This document shows positions 60,071-64,000 of a stretch of DNA of 64,000 nt, piece by piece. Source of the DNA: Histomonas meleagridis. Taxonomy: Eukaryota; Parabasalia; Tritrichomonadida; Dientamoebidae. Every line of letters starts with the position of its first letter. The stretch's first letter is position 1. Where the stretch lies: assembly GCA_020186115.1 (NCBI GenBank), contig WSYJ01000025.1:186001-250000 (forward strand), given 5' to 3'. The notes below the pieces were generated by a model. It saw only the letters and a list, made by a program, of their open reading frames with translations. It was not told the origin of the DNA and did no database searches. Made by a program: the position numbers and the translations under genes.

Positions 60071-60823
60071 TTAACATGAAAAAACAAATAAACAGTTGTC
60101 ATTTAAAAAACAATTAATAGAAGAAAAAAATGCTGCATAATCAATTAATGTAACATTTTCTTGATTAATAAAAGAACATCTTTCATAAAGTGATGGTTTA
60201 ATTGTTCGATTAAAATAAAAATTTGTTTGTGATGATATTTCTTGTAGTTTTTCGATTTCATCATTTCGAATTATCTGAGCAATTTCATTGGGATTATGTC
60301 CTTCTTTAACATATTTCTTATGAAGTTCCCAATCATTCTTTGAAAGTTCATCATAATTATCAATAAAATATGAATATTCATAATTTTCTTTTTTAATTTC
60401 TTCTGATGTCATAAGATGCGCAAAATATATTCGTTTTTTTGGAAAGGTTGAATCAATGAATTTTTCATCAACCATTTTGGCAAGAAGATATAATGATTCA
60501 TTGGAATAATATTTAAGAAGAAATTCTTTGAATTGTTCTATAACTTGAAATTTATTTTTGTTAATTTCTTCTTCCTTTTCTTCAAGATATTTTAAATAAT
60601 TTAAATATATAATTGAATCTTGTTGAGGTTGAATACTGTATGAATATATTAAATAATATATAAGAAGATGAAATGAATAGGGAAATTTTTCATCATAAAA
60701 ATCAAGAGTTAAAACAGCCGATTCTTCAATATTATTGTTATTTATCTTTGATATTATATTCTCTAAATTTTGAGGAATGTCTTTTTGTTCATAAGAATAT
60801 TTTTTATTAATTGTATCTTCCAT
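60071..60823 (-). pseudogene. DUF3447/ankyrin gene, 3' truncated
   Basis: From ATG at 60823 the frame encodes 250 residues with the full N-terminal helical part and the start of the conserved core (NDWELHKKYVKEGHNPNEIA, then LIDYAAFFSSINC). It leaves the family after INC at about 60117 and stops 12 codons later. All ankyrin repeats are missing. A short protein could still be made, since promoter and start look intact: TCCACTTTTCATTTA, similar to the trichomonad initiator, lies 50-60 nt upstream. Truncation probably came with the rearrangement that placed it tail to tail with another remnant. Confidence 0.65.
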
Positions 60824-61162
60824 TATTTGATTACAAAAAAAAATATTACTGTCACTTTCCTATAAATGAAAAGTGGATTCAAACATTAAATATTTTTTTT
60901 TATAATAGTAATAATAGTAATTTGAAACACATTTATTTTTATTTATTTAAACAAATAACTAGATACAAATCATTTCATTTGTAACAAAATTAGAGGATCT
61001 AATTATATTTTGATTTCGATTCATCAACAAATTTTGTATTATTTATAATCACCAAATAAATGCCATGATAGTCTCTATTTCACTGCATTTATTAGAGAGT
61101 ACTAAAGCTGTATTCCAAGAAATTTTCGGAAATTATTAAACGTACATGAATCAAAACATAAA
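60824..61162. promoter_or_regulatory. divergent intergenic region, no gene seen
   Basis: About 340 bp of AT-rich DNA between the truncated DUF3447 copy and the coiled-coil gene. No frame or RNA gene was recognised. Confidence 0.35.
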
Positions 61163-62302
61163 ATGAATGAATTTTCTGATCAACAAAACAATATATTTTA
61201 TTCACAACAACAAAATACAAGTACAACAAATGATAAATCACAAACTATTCTCGATAAAAAAGATTTTGAAATTTCAAAACAATCTGCAATATTTCCAAAT
61301 TCTTCTTTCATACAAAGATCAAGCAAGCTTATAAGTATCTTTGGGGACAAAGTTAAAACAGACGAAGAATTTATTTCGAACATCCAATCCTTAAAAAAAT
61401 CAATTGAAGACAATGAAATTAAAGCTGCCAAAGCTCGATTAGAAATCGAAGATATTGAGTTACAGAATGCAGCAAATAACTCAAAAATTGATACAATTTC
61501 AATCAAATTAGAAGAAGAAAATGAGAATCACCTCAAGCTCACACAATTATTTGAAGAACGAAAACTAAAACTCGATGCAATAAAATCAGCAACTTCACAA
61601 AAGCAATTCCAGTTACTTAAAATTCAAAATGATTATTCTTTGATTTCTGATCTCATCCATGTTGATAAATCAAATCCAATTTTTTTCACTTTGCTTCATG
61701 ATAAAACAAATTCATATAATCCAAAGATGATAAAAAGACTCAAAGAATTTTCAACATTTCTAAATTTCGAAAATATTAATTTTAATGATTATCAAAATAT
61801 CAAATCTTTCTTTGATTCAGTGGAAATTGCATATACAAAACTTAATGAAAAAGTTAAAGAGAAGGAAAAATTCAAAAAATCTGTTTCTCAAATGATAGAA
61901 ATTAAAACCATAGAACTTCAGAAACAAAAAATGTTGATAAACAAAGTACAACGTGAAATACTTGAAAAGCAAATCTTACTTTCGCAAAAACAGAACGAAA
62001 ATATAACAATGAATCAAATCGAAGAAATCGAAAAATTAAAAGATAATGAAGTTGATTACTTAAATAAATGTTTAAGCAAAGTAAATGTAAAACACGTGAA
62101 TTCAAAAAATCCACAGAATTTAATAAAAGAGCAAATAGAAGTATTAAACAAAAAAATTCATTTGTTAAAAAAATCGGTGCTGATACAACAAAAGACAAAA
62201 TGTTCAAAGCGTTTGCAATTGGTACCAATTGTTGATGTTGAGAATGCTACTGATCAAATAATTGTGTCAAATCAAAAGCTTATTGCGAAATTTTGTAAAT
62301 AA
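61163..62302 (+). CDS. coiled-coil protein, unknown
   Basis: The protein is 379 residues. Residues 1-50 are Gln/Ser/Asn-rich and disordered. Residues about 65-150 and 220-350 are heptad-rich coiled coil (SLKKSIEDNEIKAAKARLEI; KTIELQKQKMLINKVQREIL). A folded-looking segment lies between them (IHVDKSNPIFFTLLHDKTNS...FLNFENINFNDYQ). No signal peptide, membrane helix or known domain was seen. Proteins of this shape are common in flagellar and cytoskeletal structures, but no assignment can be made. ATG at 61163. Confidence 0.65.
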   Translation: MNEFSDQQNNIFYSQQQNTSTTNDKSQTILDKKDFEISKQSAIFPNSSFIQRSSKLISIFGDKVKTDEEFISNIQSLKKSIEDNEIKAAKARLEIEDIELQNAANNSKIDTISIKLEEENENHLKLTQLFEERKLKLDAIKSATSQKQFQLLKIQNDYSLISDLIHVDKSNPIFFTLLHDKTNSYNPKMIKRLKEFSTFLNFENINFNDYQNIKSFFDSVEIAYTKLNEKVKEKEKFKKSVSQMIEIKTIELQKQKMLINKVQREILEKQILLSQKQNENITMNQIEEIEKLKDNEVDYLNKCLSKVNVKHVNSKNPQNLIKEQIEVLNKKIHLLKKSVLIQQKTKCSKRLQLVPIVDVENATDQIIVSNQKLIAKFCK

Positions 62303-62484
62303 ATTATAACATTAACATATGTGTTACATTTTTATTACGGATAAATGCGTAATTTGCGAAATATAAATAGAAAAACAGTCTCATTTGTAAATGGAATATT
62401 TGACATTTTATGTAAAATAAGTTGGTCGTACGCCACTTTTTCAATACGGGTCAAAATTTAAAAATCATGTGAAGATTTTCAGAA

Positions 62485-62492
62485 TCATTTTT
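62485..62492 (+). promoter_or_regulatory. initiator-like motif TCATTTTT
   Basis: AATCATTTTTAAT, with A at 62487 as likely +1, lies 14 nt before the Myb ATG. It matches TCA-Y-T. Confidence 0.5.
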
Positions 62493-62500
62493 AATTTAAA

Positions 62501-62989
62501 ATGTCTGCAAGAAGGAGAGAAAAGTTTTTACCTGATGAGGACAAACGACTTCGTGAGCTTGTAAAAATATATGGGGTGAATTCATGGGAGCTTATATCTA
62601 AAAAAATGGAAAATCGAAACCCACGTCAATGCCGTGAAAGATGGAAACATTATTTATCATCAACAAAATCAAAAATCGAATGGACAAAAGAGGAAGATGA
62701 TTTACTTTTCATAAAGATGCAAGAACTAGGACCAAAATGGACAAAAATTTCCAAATTTTTTGAAGGACGTACAGATATCCAAATAAAGAAGCGTTGGATG
62801 GATAAATTCGCAAGTGTGAGTGATCTCCATTTAAAGAAAAATAAGAGAGTGGATATCCATTTACAAAACTTTAATCAAGAACCAGATCAAGATAATAATG
62901 GGAGCAAAATATTTGATTTCAATTTTTATGATTCTGTTTCCAATAACGAAAAGAATTTTGGAAACTTTGAATCTCCCTTTTGCTTCTAA
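62501..62989 (+). CDS. two-repeat Myb (R2R3-like) DNA-binding protein
   Basis: The protein is 162 residues. Repeat one covers about residues 6-52 (FLPDEDKRLRELVKIYG, SWELISKKM, NPRQCRERWKHYL). Repeat two covers about 58-105 (EWTKEEDDLLFIKMQELG, KWTKISKFFEGRTDIQIKKRW). All core aromatic residues of both repeats are conserved. A basic stretch (LKKNKRV) and an acidic Asn-rich tail follow. It is paralogous to the Myb at 34.1 kb and probably acts at the same type of promoter element. Confidence 0.88.
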   Translation: MSARRREKFLPDEDKRLRELVKIYGVNSWELISKKMENRNPRQCRERWKHYLSSTKSKIEWTKEEDDLLFIKMQELGPKWTKISKFFEGRTDIQIKKRWMDKFASVSDLHLKKNKRVDIHLQNFNQEPDQDNNGSKIFDFNFYDSVSNNEKNFGNFESPFCF

Positions 62990-63304
62990 GCGCCTAACAT
63001 ATGTTATTATTTATAATTAAATTTTTATTATCTGTTTCATATATTTCAGTTAATGATTTTAATCGCATTTTTATCTGAAGCATGCTTCACTGAGTAAAAT
63101 TATTTTGTTTAAATTGAATAAAAATAATAATTTTAATTCTAATATGAAATAATTTTAATCATGCACAAACTTCATTTAGATTTAATGAATCAAAAATCAT
63201 TCTATTTGTTATCACATTTTAACAAATAAATTAATGAATAAACAAACACATTATGAATATTATTTAATAAAAAATATTTTCAATGCGAAGAATACAAATT
63301 TTAT
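62990..63304. other. intergenic, no gene seen
   Basis: About 315 bp of AT-rich DNA between convergent genes (Myb on the plus strand, CK1-like kinase on the minus strand). Nothing else was recognised. Confidence 0.4.
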
Positions 63305-64000
63305 TTATTGGATAACACAATCTTCTTTGTTTTCTGCTTCTGAATTAGATTCCGATGATTCTTTTGAAAACCCTGCGTGTTGTCTATAAAAAAGTTCCCA
63401 ATTTATTTGGTTAAGTGATATATTTAATTCCTTTAATATTATCTTCAGTTGGTTCTCTATGTTTGTGTAACTTGGCTGTGAATTATATTTGAGGTTAATT
63501 AAATGTTGATAAATCGGACAAAAACTTTTTGTTATTCCTTTACAAAGTTTAGCGGCTGTCATAGACTTCTTCATCTCGCGCATTTCTTCAATCGTTTCAC
63601 ATTCTCTCCATGGAAGTTGGCCTGTTAAAAGTTCAATTGACGAATAATACCATGAAATGAGATCATCGCGACGACCCATTGGTTTGCGTAAATGTGCATA
63701 TGGTGAGGCATAGTTCTTTGTCCCCTTGAAAGGATTGGATTCTTTGGCTTGAAATGGTTGATTGGTTTCAAAATCGATATGAAGTTCAGCAAGTCCAAAA
63801 TCGATAAGAACCAGTGGATACTTCCTGTCATTTTGAACAAGGAAGTTGCCTGGTTTGATATCTCGATGAATATAACCTTTTTCATGTAATTTTTTGATAA
63901 CTAAATACATCTGATAAATAAGAGGGAAAGCAATGGCTGGCTCTAGCTTACCGTTACTTTCTTTGCGGATTTCTGATAATGATTGGCCGTATAACGGCAT
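63305..64000 (-). CDS. CK1/TTBK-type protein kinase (N-terminus outside window)
   Basis: The 231 visible residues start at the hinge (MPLYGQSLSEIR), so the ATP-binding lobe lies beyond the window and the Met there is internal. Catalytic features are present: HRDIKPGNFLV (catalytic Asp and Asn), LIDFGLA (DFG) and the CK1-specific FKGTKNYASPYAHLRKPMGR in place of the APE segment. DDLISWYYSSIELLTGQLPW follows. The wording is typical of the CK1/tau-tubulin kinase group that is expanded in protists. The C-terminal tail is short, Ser/Glu-rich and ends DCVIQ. The substrate is unknown. Confidence 0.9.
   Translation of the reverse strand: MPLYGQSLSEIRKESNGKLEPAIAFPLIYQMYLVIKKLHEKGYIHRDIKPGNFLVQNDRKYPLVLIDFGLAELHIDFETNQPFQAKESNPFKGTKNYASPYAHLRKPMGRRDDLISWYYSSIELLTGQLPWRECETIEEMREMKKSMTAAKLCKGITKSFCPIYQHLINLKYNSQPSYTNIENQLKIILKELNISLNQINWELFYRQHAGFSKESSESNSEAENKEDCVIQ

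Overview
The window is nuclear DNA from a flagellated, AT-rich protist with almost no conventional introns. The gene content points to a trichomonad, most likely Tritrichomonas foetus or a close relative. The evidence is the very short intergenic gaps, initiator-like TCAYT motifs 10-40 nt from start codons, a large family of DUF3447/ankyrin genes, a BspA-like leucine-rich-repeat remnant, a Mutator-like transposase remnant and small two-repeat Myb proteins. The species name is inference; no marker gene settles it.

Layout. 0-10 kb: the end of a membrane protein, CDC45, a GRIP-domain golgin, VPS16 and a novel membrane protein. 10.6-13 kb: a broken DUF3447/ankyrin gene and a BspA-like fragment. 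13-22 kb: a 2651-residue CFAP47/HYDIN-type axonemal protein and a Rab GTPase. 22.5-26.2 kb: a decay zone with mucin-like surface-protein remnants, a truncated DUF3447 copy and an antisense gene fragment. 26-43.5 kb: housekeeping genes, namely CAP (actin/cyclase-associated protein), a possible PI3K-adaptor-like protein, a capping-enzyme-like pseudoenzyme, Myb, CHMP1 (ESCRT-III), an importin-beta-like karyopherin, a sirtuin, ribosomal protein uS11 and a C2-like disordered repeat protein. 44-46.5 kb: a DUF3447/ankyrin gene with a regular 170-bp array. 46.8-56.3 kb: a WDR62/MAPKBP1-type WD40 protein and a PH-BEACH-WD protein, with start codons only 38 bp apart. 56.4-60.8 kb: a second long DUF3447/ankyrin array, further remnants, a Mutator-like transposase remnant and tRNA-Asp(GTC). 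61-64 kb: a coiled-coil protein, a second Myb and a CK1-type kinase cut by the window end.

Membrane traffic is well represented (VPS16, GRIP golgin, Rab, CHMP1, BEACH), alongside DNA replication, transcription and cap-related genes and the flagellum. These genes are unlinked in function and probably transcribed singly from compact, often bidirectional promoters.

The most unusual signal is in the ankyrin genes. Single 90-nt ankyrin cores repeat every 170 bp, separated by 80-nt AT-rich spacers. Removing 71 nt per spacer would restore a perfect 33-residue ankyrin repeat, and each array ends with a core carrying its own stop codon. Only about half of the predicted junctions are GT-AG, so they are either unusual introns or a decaying, frame-breaking repeat array.
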